Positions 9,771 through 17,564 of a stretch of 64,000 nucleotides of DNA are shown one piece after another. The notes under the pieces were generated by a model. The model did no database searches and was not told the DNA's origin. It worked only from the letters and a program-made list of their open reading frames with translations. The translations under genes were made by a program, and so were the position numbers. Source of the DNA: Marinirhabdus gelatinilytica. GTDB taxonomy: Bacteria; Bacteroidota; Bacteroidia; Flavobacteriales; Flavobacteriaceae. The number at the start of each line of letters is the position of its first letter. Position 1 is the stretch's first letter. The DNA is taken from positions 434,001 to 498,000 of the forward strand of contig NZ_QRAO01000001.1 in the NCBI RefSeq assembly GCF_003353425.1, in the 5' to 3' direction.

Positions 9771-11077
9771 TATAGGTGCGATATAAATTGTTTTAATTTG
9801 CCCCGGTGGCTCCTGTCCAACATCTCCACACGCTTGCAGGAAAGTTTTACACTTACGCCCAAATAGGTGTCCAAAGCTTTTTGTAGCATATCTATTTCTG
9901 TGGTATCCAGATCGCGTTCGGCAACATAGGTAAGGCTAAAGTTCTCTAAGGTTTGTTGTTCCATCACAAATTCCTGCACAATACTGTTTTCGCCCATAGC
10001 GCTCTTGGCTACGTAGTAAAATGTATGCCCAGGTACAGTGGTTCCGTTGGTAAGTATTGCATTATCATTCGCACGCCCCAATAATTGCTTTAAGATAGGT
10101 TTTTTGGGAGTTGAGGTTTTATCCAGCACCCCCAGATCACCTACCTCGTACCTAATAAAAGGATGTGCTTTATTGTACAGCATGGTCACTAAAATGGTTC
10201 CGGGAACTCCATAGGGAACGGACTTCCCATCTTCATCTACAATTTCAAAAAAAACAGACTCGCTATTGCATTGAAATTGCCCTTTAGTGTTTGTAAACGC
10301 CAATAGATCCAGTTCACTGGCACCATACTCATTTACAACGGAGACCCCTAATTGTTTTTCAAGTAATTTTTTGTCGTCCGGGAACAGCATCTCGCTAGTA
10401 ACGATGCAGGTTTTTAAGGAGGGACATACTTGGCTCAGGACTAGGTTTTTTCGCTGGAGGAATTTTGCAAAAAGTACAATAGAGCTGGTGTGACCGTTTA
10501 TGTAATCGAACTTTTTTCTTCTGAAAACCCTAAGGAACGATTCCAGTTTTTCTTCAGAAAGATCGAAAATAGGAAAACGATATCTATTGCTGAAACGATC
10601 CTTCAACCGTTCTTTTTGATAGCCTTTAAACTCTAGCGGGATACCATAAAACCGCGCTTGGAAAGACGTGTTGAAATCTATCCCATACCACCCAAACCTA
10701 TCCATGATGCCCGCCCAGGTGAGCGCATGGCAAAAATGATCCTTTGCATAGTGCAGTGGCGTACCGCTACTTCCCGAGGTTTTACCTGTATATACTTTTT
10801 TTAAGCTGAAATCTTTGGATAGCCGATCACTCAAAGGAATTTGAAGGTCTTTTTTCCGAAGTATGGGAATACGCTCCCACGCTGAAACATCGGTACTATC
10901 TAAAAATTGTTTGTAGAAAGGAGTATTGGTAAGGTGGTGCTGTACAATTTCGGCTTTGGCATTTTCAATATAATCTGTAAAAGAGGCTTCAGGAATTTGC
11001 TGGATTTCTTTCAAACGTTTTCTAGCTTCCGCTATGGGAAACCCTTTGATGCGCAACGTAAAATCGAACAAATTCAA
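9770..11077 (-). CDS. CapK/PaaK-like adenylate-forming enzyme
   Basis: A 435-residue member of the phenylacetate-CoA ligase-like branch of adenylate-forming enzymes that is often found in capsule loci (CapK). The AMP-binding P-loop-like segment TGKTSGSSGTPLHY is at about residue 93, VVNEYGASELDLLAF resembles the A5 motif, and FIRYEVGDLGVL the later ATP-contacting region. No phenylacetate catabolic genes are near, so a role in modifying the polysaccharide is more likely than in aromatic degradation. The start codon is TTG (MNLFDF); no in-frame ATG fits better. It forms an operon with the downstream GT4 gene. Confidence 0.8.
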   Translation of the reverse strand: MNLFDFTLRIKGFPIAEARKRLKEIQQIPEASFTDYIENAKAEIVQHHLTNTPFYKQFLDSTDVSAWERIPILRKKDLQIPLSDRLSKDFSLKKVYTGKTSGSSGTPLHYAKDHFCHALTWAGIMDRFGWYGIDFNTSFQARFYGIPLEFKGYQKERLKDRFSNRYRFPIFDLSEEKLESFLRVFRRKKFDYINGHTSSIVLFAKFLQRKNLVLSQVCPSLKTCIVTSEMLFPDDKKLLEKQLGVSVVNEYGASELDLLAFTNTKGQFQCNSESVFFEIVDEDGKSVPYGVPGTILVTMLYNKAHPFIRYEVGDLGVLDKTSTPKKPILKQLLGRANDNAILTNGTTVPGHTFYYVAKSAMGENSIVQEFVMEQQTLENFSLTYVAERDLDTTEIDMLQKALDTYLGVSVKLSCKRVEMLDRSHRGKLKQFISHL

Positions 11078-11134
11078 ATTGAAAATTTAGGTGTTTTGTC
11101 TTACAAATGTAGCGAAACTGTATGGTGAAATCCC

Positions 11135-11142
11135 TATTTTTA
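11135..11142 (+). promoter_or_regulatory. possible -7 box (TATTTTTA) upstream of purD
   Basis: A TAnnTTTA variant about 27 bases before the purD ATG, in the gap between divergently transcribed genes. The same variant appears before recA with a well-placed TTG; here no clear -33 element is visible. Confidence 0.3.
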
Positions 11143-11169
11143 CAGTTCAAAAAACCAACATTCAGTACT

Positions 11170-12438
11170 ATGAACATCCTTATCTTAGGCTCCGGTGGCC
11201 GCGAACATACATTTGCCTACAAAATTGCACAGAGCGAGCAGTGCAACAAACTATTTGTAGCTCCGGGAAATGCAGGAACAGCGGCTATAGCTACCAATCT
11301 CCAGATACAAGTAACCGACTTTGAAGCCATCCAAGCGGCTGTGGTTGCCAACCAGATACAGATGGTGGTAGTAGGGCCCGAAGACCCATTGGTAAATGGT
11401 ATTGCCAATTATTTTGCTGAAGAGGAAGCCTTGCAGGGGGTTATGCTAATAGGCCCATCAAAGAGAGGGGCTTTATTGGAAGGCAGTAAGGAACGTGCCA
11501 AGGAGTTTATGCTACAGCACAATATCCCAACAGCAGCCTATGCAAGCTTTACTTCCGAAAGCGTAGCGGCCGGAAAAGAATTTTTAGAAACCCTACAACC
11601 ACCTTATGTGTTGAAGGCGGATGGACTCGCGGCTGGAAAAGGAGTGTTGATCATAAACGATTTAGAAGAGGCCAAAACCGAACTGGAAGCTATGTTGAGC
11701 GGTAAGTTTGGTGATGCGAGTACAACCGTAGTAATAGAGGAATTTCTTGACGGGATAGAACTGAGCGTTTTTGTGTTGACAGACGGAAAAAATTATAAAA
11801 TACTACCTACAGCAAAAGATTACAAGCGTATAGGCGAAGGGGATAAAGGATTGAATACAGGAGGGATGGGCGCTATTTCCCCAGTTCCCTTCGCCAATGA
11901 AACCTTGATGGAAAAGATCGAAGAGCGAATCGTAAAACCTACGGTAAAAGGGCTTACAGAAGAACAAATAGATTATAAAGGCTTCATTTTTATTGGGTTG
12001 ATTAAGGTTGGGGACGAGCCTTACGTAATAGAATACAATGTACGCATGGGCGATCCAGAGACCGAAGTGGTCCTACCTAGAATAAAAACAGATTTAGTAA
12101 GCTTGCTGGAGGCTACATTTCAGCAAAGATTAGATAGCATTTCGCTGGAACTAGATAAAAGAGCGGCTACAACTGTTATGGCTGTGTCCGGCGGCTATCC
12201 AGAAGCGTACGAAAAAGGAAAGGAAATCAAAGGTGTAGAGACTATAAAAGACGCTATTGTTTTTCACGCAGGAACAGCACAAAGAGAAGGTAAATTGGTT
12301 ACTAACGGCGGAAGGGTAATGGCCATTACTGCCCTTGGGGAAGATTACAAAAAGGCACTAAAAAAATCTTACCAAAACATAGCAAAACTACATTTTGATA
12401 AGATCTATTTTAGGACCGATATAGGGTTTGACCTATAA
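11170..12438 (+). CDS. purD: phosphoribosylamine--glycine ligase
   Basis: Catalyses the ATP-dependent joining of 5-phosphoribosylamine and glycine in purine synthesis. The 422-residue protein begins MNILILGSGGREHTFAY, the family's N-terminal signature. An ATP-grasp domain follows, with YVLKADGLAAGKGVLI, VVIEEFLDGIELSVF, and EYNVRMGDPETEVVLPR as the metal/ATP motif. The ATG at 11170 was chosen over an in-frame ATG at 11122 because the Rossmann strand must start at MNILIL. It is a single-gene unit between the CapK gene and a convergent small membrane-protein gene. Confidence 0.96.
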   Translation: MNILILGSGGREHTFAYKIAQSEQCNKLFVAPGNAGTAAIATNLQIQVTDFEAIQAAVVANQIQMVVVGPEDPLVNGIANYFAEEEALQGVMLIGPSKRGALLEGSKERAKEFMLQHNIPTAAYASFTSESVAAGKEFLETLQPPYVLKADGLAAGKGVLIINDLEEAKTELEAMLSGKFGDASTTVVIEEFLDGIELSVFVLTDGKNYKILPTAKDYKRIGEGDKGLNTGGMGAISPVPFANETLMEKIEERIVKPTVKGLTEEQIDYKGFIFIGLIKVGDEPYVIEYNVRMGDPETEVVLPRIKTDLVSLLEATFQQRLDSISLELDKRAATTVMAVSGGYPEAYEKGKEIKGVETIKDAIVFHAGTAQREGKLVTNGGRVMAITALGEDYKKALKKSYQNIAKLHFDKIYFRTDIGFDL

Positions 12439-12448
12439 TTAAAAATGC

Positions 12449-12706
12449 TTAATCCCGAGGAGCATTTGGAATGTCGCCCAAATACCCGTGTGAGGTCTGG
12501 CTGCGGTCTTCTTCGTTGTTCTCGTTGTATTTTTTTAGTTGTCCCATCCAGTAGATAAAGGCTACAAAGCCAATAACCATCAATAGCCAGTTCACAATAT
12601 TGCTAAGGGTCCAGCTATCGGTTCCCAATCGTAGGAATTCCAGGGGTGCAAAAAGCACGTTTTCGGTAAATGCTTGTATCCCTTCAAAAACTTCTTTAAA
12701 AGTCAT
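12449..12706 (-). CDS. small membrane protein, DUF6341-like
   Basis: An 85-residue protein: a predicted amphipathic N-terminus (MTFKEVFEGIQAFTENVLFAP), one hydrophobic helix at about residues 40-60 (IVNWLLMVIGFVAFIYWMGQL), and a polar tail ending GYLGDIPNAPRD. I recall this as a conserved uncharacterised flavobacterial family (DUF6341), from memory and not checked. An upstream TTG at 12727 would give seven more residues, but it overlaps the -7 box, so the ATG at 12706 is preferred. It stands head to head with the DUF6427-like gene. No function can be assigned. Confidence 0.75.
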   Translation of the reverse strand: MTFKEVFEGIQAFTENVLFAPLEFLRLGTDSWTLSNIVNWLLMVIGFVAFIYWMGQLKKYNENNEEDRSQTSHGYLGDIPNAPRD

Positions 12707-12724
12707 AATTGTATATTTATCTTG

Positions 12725-12756
12725 CAAAAGTAGAAAACAGCAACCATGCTCACAAA
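12725..12756 (-). promoter_or_regulatory. -33/-7 promoter for the small membrane protein gene
   Basis: On the minus strand TTTG (12756-12753), a 20-base spacer, then TACTTTTG (12732-12725): a full match to the Bacteroidota promoter pattern. The expected start point is about 15 bases before the ATG at 12706. The -33 element lies inside the first codons of the divergent gene at 12746. Confidence 0.7.
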
Positions 12757-13669
12757 CTTTTTTGGTAAATCTAGCCCTATCAATTTCATAATTTGTGGTG
12801 TTTATCTCTTATTTGCAGTTTTTCCCTCCTTTTTTATAGAAATACCAGATGTTTTAACATTTCAGGAAATACTTACAAAAGGAGGATTTTGGCTAGTGTT
12901 GGTGTTTGCTATGTTGCTATTGGATTTCATCATTAGAAAAAACAATCTTACGGGCCACAATACTTTTGGGGTCTTTATCTTTAGTGGTCTTGTTGCTATG
13001 TTGCCCGTCGTTTTTACCAGCGCTAATATCATATTTGCCAATGTGTTCCTATTGTTGGCGCTTCGCAGGATGGCTAGCCTAACTTCTGAAAAAAACATAG
13101 AGAAAAAGATTTTCGACGCCTCATTTTATATCACCATTGCAATGCTATTCCAGTTTTGGAGCGTTCTTTTTTTTGCACCGTTGTATTGGGTTATCTCGCG
13201 AAGTAACGTCGCCAGTTTTAGGATGCTGTTTATTCCATTAGCAGGGGTTTTTGCAGTACTTATATTGTGGGTTACAGCACACTTGTTGATGTTTGACAGT
13301 GTCACTTGGTTCTTGGACTGGATACCGCCACTGCAATTTGATTTTGGCACTTACAACAAGGCCAATGTGTTGCTGCCCGTGGCATTTATTGCAACGTTAC
13401 TGGTCTGGACGATGGTATTAAGGGTGTTAAAATTTTCTTCAATGCCCAAAAAACTCCAGCAAAACTATAGGCTGATTACTTTCGTGGTAATCACCTCAAT
13501 GGCAATGCTGTTTTTAGGTCCTATAAAAACAGGTGCCGAGTTACTTTTTCTATACGCACCTCTTTCAATAGTAGCCACCAATTATATTGAGAGATTAAAA
13601 GATATTTTGTTCAAGGAAATGCTGTTATGGGCGTTTGTGCTCCTACCCATAGCCCTATTGTTTGTATGA
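12746..13669 (+). CDS. polytopic membrane protein, DUF6427-like
   Basis: A 307-residue protein with about eight or nine hydrophobic helices and short loops; no catalytic motif seen. In memory it corresponds to a flavobacterial family called DUF6427, unverified. The start ATG at 12746 overlaps the divergent promoter of the neighbouring small gene. The last codons overlap the restriction endonuclease candidate (ATGA, four bases), so the accessory pair downstream is probably read from the same transcript. Function unknown. Confidence 0.75.
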   Translation: MLTNFFGKSSPINFIICGVYLLFAVFPSFFIEIPDVLTFQEILTKGGFWLVLVFAMLLLDFIIRKNNLTGHNTFGVFIFSGLVAMLPVVFTSANIIFANVFLLLALRRMASLTSEKNIEKKIFDASFYITIAMLFQFWSVLFFAPLYWVISRSNVASFRMLFIPLAGVFAVLILWVTAHLLMFDSVTWFLDWIPPLQFDFGTYNKANVLLPVAFIATLLVWTMVLRVLKFSSMPKKLQQNYRLITFVVITSMAMLFLGPIKTGAELLFLYAPLSIVATNYIERLKDILFKEMLLWAFVLLPIALLFV

Positions 13670-14310
13670 TGGAATATACCTTGGGCCAAATACAATCCGA
13701 ATTACAAAAAAGGTTGCCGTACCGCTACAGGTGGGGGCAAAAGCAGAACGATATTTGGGATGCCCACACGGCATTTATCTATGAAATATTGCGTTGGGAA
13801 ACATTGCTGGAGCGTATGCAACAAGTAATAGTTGCCGAAAATTTAGACAAAGGAAAATTGTTCGATTATGCTGCAAACCGCTGGTTTAACTTTTGGAGTG
13901 CTGTGGGGGTAGAACAGATATTCGCCCAAAAGGAAGGAGTTAAGAAAGTAAGTGACAGGAGAGATTCCGAAAAGGATTTTTACATACAGAACATTCCCTT
14001 CGACCATAAAACATCGGTCTTTCCAAAAATGTTCCCTCAGGACCTCCAGTATGCCAAGCAACATAAAAAGGAGTTGCTGTACTGGCTTTACAAACACCAG
14101 AGTGCACAAAAAAGGTTTCATTTAAAGAACAGGCTCTTTGTAGTGGTGCACGCCAAGGACGGGGCCCATTGGAGATTAAAGGCCAACCTTTTAGGATTCA
14201 ACAAAGAGATTTCAAAATACATACACAACTTCTCGCAGGCACAATTACAAACCCTTACTTTTGCAAACGATGAGACGGCGTTGAGTGATATTATTTGGGT
14301 ACACGAATGA
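13666..14310 (+). CDS. putative restriction endonuclease, PD-(D/E)XK-like
   Basis: A 214-residue protein that I do not recognise by family. Residues 104-115 read KDFYIQNIPFDHKTS in context: Asp104, then Asp113-x-Lys115 nine residues later, on two predicted strands. This is the arrangement of a PD-(D/E)XK nuclease core. The gene overlaps the following DNA adenine methyltransferase by four bases (ATGA) and the preceding membrane-protein gene by four. A small nuclease-like protein coupled to a DNA methyltransferase is the usual form of a type II restriction-modification system. The start may be either of two adjacent ATGs (13666 or 13669). The nuclease role is inference from motif plus context. 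Confidence 0.65.
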   Translation: MMEYTLGQIQSELQKRLPYRYRWGQKQNDIWDAHTAFIYEILRWETLLERMQQVIVAENLDKGKLFDYAANRWFNFWSAVGVEQIFAQKEGVKKVSDRRDSEKDFYIQNIPFDHKTSVFPKMFPQDLQYAKQHKKELLYWLYKHQSAQKRFHLKNRLFVVVHAKDGAHWRLKANLLGFNKEISKYIHNFSQAQLQTLTFANDETALSDIIWVHE

Positions 14311-15302
14311 ACTACATAGGCTCCAAAAACAAACTTTCCAATTTTTTGTTCCAGACCATTACTTCGGTGACGGGGGATTTGGAGTACGTCACCTTTTGCG
14401 ATCTCTTTGCGGGTACGGGCATCGTGGGCAGGACGTTTAAGCCATATGTGAAAAAAGTAATTGCCAACGATGTAGAATTTTATAGCTACGTACTAAACCG
14501 TAATTATATCGAGAACACCCAACATTTTGAGTCCCAAAAATACATTGGCGCACTCAATGACCTGCCTGGAAAAAAAGGGTTTATCTTTCAGAATTATGCA
14601 CAGGGAGGAAATGCAGGAAGAATGTATTTTTCTGCTGAAAACGGACAAAAGATAGACGCCATCCGTCAACAGATTGCAACTTGGAAAAGCAAAAAGGAAA
14701 TTTCAGAAAACATCTATTATTTCCTGTTGGCATCGCTACTGGAAAGTGCCGATAAGGTTGCCAACACCGCTTCGGTATATGGTGCGTATCTCAAAAAGAT
14801 TAAAAAATCTGCAACAAAGCCCCTTATATTAATGCCTGCCATTTTTACTGAAACGGAAACCCATCATGAGGTATTTCAGCAAGATGCCAATAAACTCATA
14901 CATACTATTGAAGGAGACATACTATATATGGATCCACCCTACAACGCACGTCAATACGGTGCAAATTACCACCTGCTCAATACCATTGCAAAATACGACA
15001 CCTTTCAGCCCAAGGGAAAAACAGGCCTGCGCGAATACTATAGAAGCGATTACTGTAAAAAAGGAGAAGTGTTAAAGAGCTTTACAGAATTGTTGGAAAA
15101 TGCTAACTTTAAATACATTTTCTTGAGCTATAATAACGAGGGGCTAATGAGCCAAAAAGAAGTTGAGAAAGCTATGCTAAAGTTTGGCCACTACAGTTTA
15201 AAAACAACCAACTACCAGCGTTTTAAAGCGGACAAGACAGAAAACAGAAACCACAAAGCCACAGAAACTACAGAGTTTTTGCATATATTGGAAAAAAGGT
15301 AA
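14307..15302 (+). CDS. DNA adenine methyltransferase (D12 class)
   Basis: A 331-residue N6-adenine DNA methyltransferase. The N-terminal YIGSKNKL and FCDLFAGTGIVGRTF (residues about 32-46) form the S-adenosylmethionine site, and ILYMDPPYNARQYG near residue 210 is the catalytic DPPY motif. The layout with the SAM motif before DPPY fits the D12/Dam-like class. The start ATG overlaps the stop of the nuclease candidate by four bases; an upstream in-frame ATG at 14295 would lie inside that gene and is less likely. It probably protects host DNA from the coupled nuclease. The target sequence cannot be deduced here. Confidence 0.88.
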   Translation: MNYIGSKNKLSNFLFQTITSVTGDLEYVTFCDLFAGTGIVGRTFKPYVKKVIANDVEFYSYVLNRNYIENTQHFESQKYIGALNDLPGKKGFIFQNYAQGGNAGRMYFSAENGQKIDAIRQQIATWKSKKEISENIYYFLLASLLESADKVANTASVYGAYLKKIKKSATKPLILMPAIFTETETHHEVFQQDANKLIHTIEGDILYMDPPYNARQYGANYHLLNTIAKYDTFQPKGKTGLREYYRSDYCKKGEVLKSFTELLENANFKYIFLSYNNEGLMSQKEVEKAMLKFGHYSLKTTNYQRFKADKTENRNHKATETTEFLHILEKR

Positions 15303-15312
15303 TGAGAGATCT

Positions 15313-15369
15313 CCCCTCAAGAAAGAGGGGGGCTTTTAGCTTCCCAGAAGTTAAAAGACGGAGTGTGTA
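15313..15369 (+). repeat. structured repeat, copy A (left end of DUF559 unit)
   Basis: Three parts in order. First, palindrome CCCCTC-AAGAAA-GAGGGG (15313-15330). Second, a hairpin with 11-bp arms CTTTTAGCTTC / GAAGTTAAAAG around a CCA loop, one mismatch (15333-15357). Third, box GGAGTGTGTA (15360-15369). Copy B at the other end of the DUF559 gene has the same order in the opposite orientation. Confidence 0.75.
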
Positions 15370-15401
15370 AAAACAATTTAAAATGAATAAACGGGTAATC
15401 A

Positions 15402-15818
15402 ATGAAAATCTACTACAACCCCAAACTTAAAGAATTGGCCCGACAGCACCGAAACAATTCCACGAAGGCTGAAATAAAAATATGGAAATACTTGAAGAGC
15501 AAACGAATGAGGGGTTACGATTTTCATAGACAAAAGCCAATTGATGAATATATTGTGGATTTTTTCTGTAACAAATTGAAACTGGCCATTGAATGCGATG
15601 GTTACTCCCACCAAATTGCTGAAACGTGGGAAAAAGACCAGGTAAAAACAAAACGGCGTAAAGACCTGGGAGTTTCAGTATTGAGATTTTCGGATAACCA
15701 GATTTGGAACGACATTGATAATGTAATTCGGGTTATTGAGGATTATATTCATAATTTTGAAGAAAAATTTAAAAGCATAAATACACACCCCGAATTTAGA
15801 AATACTTCGTATTCCTAA
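15402..15818 (+). CDS. DUF559 endonuclease-domain protein (Vsr-like fold)
   Basis: A 138-residue protein of the DUF559 family, related to the very-short-patch-repair endonuclease fold. Hallmarks: LKELARQHRNNSTKAEIKIWKYL, the RGYDFHRQKPIDEYIVDFFC strand with its aspartate, then LKLAIECDGYSHQ carrying the glutamate/aspartate pair, and GVSVLRFSDNQIWND near the C-terminus. Full length for the family; start at ATG 15402. Its final codons and stop lie inside repeat copy B, so the terminal hairpin is also coding sequence. No known partner is adjacent. The physiological substrate of DUF559 proteins is not established, to my knowledge. Confidence 0.88.
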   Translation: MKIYYNPKLKELARQHRNNSTKAEIKIWKYLKSKRMRGYDFHRQKPIDEYIVDFFCNKLKLAIECDGYSHQIAETWEKDQVKTKRRKDLGVSVLRFSDNQIWNDIDNVIRVIEDYIHNFEEKFKSINTHPEFRNTSYS

Positions 15819-15841
15819 ATCCACCCCTCTTTTTAGAGGGG
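15782..15841 (-). repeat. structured repeat, copy B (right end of DUF559 unit)
   Basis: Read on the minus strand it has the order of copy A. First, palindrome CCCCTCTaaaaAGAGGGG (15841-15824). Second, a hairpin with 12-bp arms (15794-15805 and 15809-15820), 3-base loop and one mismatch. Third, box GGGGTGTGTA (15791-15782). The second hairpin's sequence differs from that of copy A although its shape is kept. It overlaps the DUF559 stop codon. Confidence 0.75.
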
Positions 15842-15859
15842 AAGAAAAAATGAAAAACT

Positions 15860-16468
15860 ATGATTTTTAGCCAAAAAGCAAACAAGATATTTTTAGAGGC
15901 CATTGTAAAATATCACGAGAAAGACGATGTAAACCAACCGTTTAGCAATCCATATAGTAAAGAAGACGAACTTCTAGAGCACCTACTATATAGAAAGTGC
16001 TGGATAGACACAGTGCAATGGCACTACGAAGATATTATCCGTGACCCAAATATAGATCCCGTTGCTGCACTAGCATTGAAAAGAAAAATTGATGCCAGCA
16101 ACCAGGATAGGACAGATATGGTGGAGTACATAGACAGTTACTTCCTTAAAAAGTACGAAGATGTTGTGCCTAACAACGATGCAACCATCAACACCGAAAG
16201 CCCTGCTTGGGGTGTGGATAGGCTTTCCATTTTAGCTTTGAAGATTTACCACATGAACGAGGAAGCCACTCGTGAAGACGCCACTCTGGAACACAGGGAG
16301 GCCTGCCAGAAGAAATTAAATGTACTCTTGGAACAACGTACAGATTTGAGTACCGCTATAGACCAACTCTTGGACGATATTGCGCACGGACGCAAGTACA
16401 TGAAGGTTTATAAACAAATGAAGATGTACAATGACGATGAGCTGAACCCTGTTCTAAGAAAAAAATAA
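15860..16468 (+). CDS. DUF4254 domain-containing protein
   Basis: A 202-residue, probably cytoplasmic, alpha-helical protein recognised as the DUF4254 family by its HLLYRKCWIDTVQWHYEDIIRDP segment and the later DRLSILALKIYHM segment. The biochemical role is unknown. It is commonly seen beside family 9 glycosyltransferases and here the next gene is one, which suggests a link to LPS core or heptose handling; this is inference. It is enclosed by repeat copy B just upstream and copy C just downstream, so the DUF559 unit appears to have separated it from its original upstream context. Confidence 0.8.
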   Translation: MIFSQKANKIFLEAIVKYHEKDDVNQPFSNPYSKEDELLEHLLYRKCWIDTVQWHYEDIIRDPNIDPVAALALKRKIDASNQDRTDMVEYIDSYFLKKYEDVVPNNDATINTESPAWGVDRLSILALKIYHMNEEATREDATLEHREACQKKLNVLLEQRTDLSTAIDQLLDDIAHGRKYMKVYKQMKMYNDDELNPVLRKK

Positions 16469-16476
16469 CCTAACCT

Positions 16477-16512
16477 CCCCTCTAGAAAGAGGGGATTGAG
16501 GGGTGTGTATTT
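16477..16512 (+). repeat. structured repeat, solo copy C
   Basis: Palindrome CCCCTCTagaaAGAGGGG (16477-16494), five spacer bases, then GGGGTGTGTATTT (16500-16512). The last 13 bases are an exact inverted copy of 15779-15791 at the end of the DUF559 unit. It lacks the second hairpin found in copies A and B. Confidence 0.75.
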
Positions 16513-16535
16513 CCCAATAGTTATAAAATTTCAAT

Positions 16536-17564
16536 TTGAAAACCCCCAGACACATCCTCGTCGTCCGTCTCTCCGCTTTAGGAGATGTGGCGATGACCGT
16601 CCCTGTACTTCGCGTTTTTTCACAAACCTATCCAGAAGTTAAGCTCACGGTGGTTTCGAGAGCGTTTTATAAGCCGTTGTTCAGGGATATTAAAAACCTT
16701 CAGTTTTTAGAGGCAGATGTGTACGGCACACATAAAGGTTTCGGTTTGTTGAAGTTGGCAAAAGAAGCTAAAACCCTGGGTGTTGATGCTGTGGCCGACC
16801 TACATAATGTAATCCGTTCAAAAATACTTACTGGTTATTTTTCCTTGAGAGGGATTAAGACCGAAACTATAGACAAGGGAAGGGCAGAAAAGAAAGCCCT
16901 CACCAAAAATCCTGAACAATTAAAAAGGCTAAAAAGCACCCATCAACGGTACGCTGATGTTTTTGAAGCCCTAGGTTTTCCGTTGTATTTAACTACTCAC
17001 GTGTATCCTCCAAAAAAAGAACTCACCCCACAACTGCACGACCTCATTGGCAAGCACACAAAAAAAATGATAGGGATCGCTCCGTTTGCGGCCTATAAAA
17101 GTAAAATGTATCCATTAGAGCTGATGAAGGAAGTGGTGTACAATTTAAACGAAGACAATCTGTATAAAATATTCCTATTTGGCGGTGGAAAAAAAGAAGA
17201 ACAGTTCTTGGACACGTGGGAAAACCAGTTTGAGAATGTAACCAATGTAGCAGGTAAATTCAATTTTGAAACAGAACTCACGCTTTTATCCAACCTAGAC
17301 CTAATGCTTTCTATGGACAGTGGTAACGGACATTTAGCGGCATTGTACAACGTGCCTGTGGTTACATTATGGGGCGTGACGCACCCGTATGCTGGATTCA
17401 CCCCCTTTAATCAGCCCAACGAGCACCAATTGGTTGCCAATAGAGGACAATATCCACTTATCCCAACCTCGGTTTATGGTAATAAATTCCCAGAGGGTTA
17501 TGAGGACTCCATGCAAAGTATCCCAGTGGAAACGGTGCTTCATAAAATTAAAGAGGTAATTTAA
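16536..17564 (+). CDS. glycosyltransferase family 9 (ADP-heptose:LPS heptosyltransferase-like)
   Basis: A 342-residue GT-B enzyme. It begins with HILVVRLSALGDVAMTVPVLR, the N-terminal GT9 signature, and has KMIGIAPFAAYKSKMYPLE, NLYKIFLFGGGKKEEQ, and the donor-site segment NLDLMLSMDSGNGHLAALYNVPVVTLWG with the conserved D-S-G-N-x-H pattern. GT9 enzymes add heptose to the lipid A core at the inner membrane. The start is TTG at 16536, immediately before the first beta strand. It follows DUF4254 with only 67 bases between, which contain repeat copy C. Confidence 0.9.
   Translation: MKTPRHILVVRLSALGDVAMTVPVLRVFSQTYPEVKLTVVSRAFYKPLFRDIKNLQFLEADVYGTHKGFGLLKLAKEAKTLGVDAVADLHNVIRSKILTGYFSLRGIKTETIDKGRAEKKALTKNPEQLKRLKSTHQRYADVFEALGFPLYLTTHVYPPKKELTPQLHDLIGKHTKKMIGIAPFAAYKSKMYPLELMKEVVYNLNEDNLYKIFLFGGGKKEEQFLDTWENQFENVTNVAGKFNFETELTLLSNLDLMLSMDSGNGHLAALYNVPVVTLWGVTHPYAGFTPFNQPNEHQLVANRGQYPLIPTSVYGNKFPEGYEDSMQSIPVETVLHKIKEVI

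Larger units (their letters stand above)
15313..15841. mobile_element. candidate DUF559-nuclease element with inverted structured ends
   Basis: A 529-base unit consisting of a left structured end, one DUF559 gene, and a right end in inverted orientation whose inner half encodes the last codons of that gene. End lengths (57 and 60 bases) and internal spacings (29 and 32 bases) agree. No target-site duplication was identified, so mobility is inferred only from the inverted ends, the single nuclease gene and the extra solo copy at 16477-16512. Confidence 0.45.

Noticed and set aside
9770-11077. Phenylacetate degradation role for the PaaK-like enzyme, together with the PaaE-like reductase at 17770-18819
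   Set aside because: No paaABCD or other catabolic genes are present, the two genes are 7 kb apart, and the PaaK-like gene is coupled to a glycosyltransferase.
15313-15330. Palindrome A as a simple terminator of the methyltransferase gene
   Set aside because: No T-run follows, and the same palindrome recurs with the same flanking box at two other places, one in inverted orientation.
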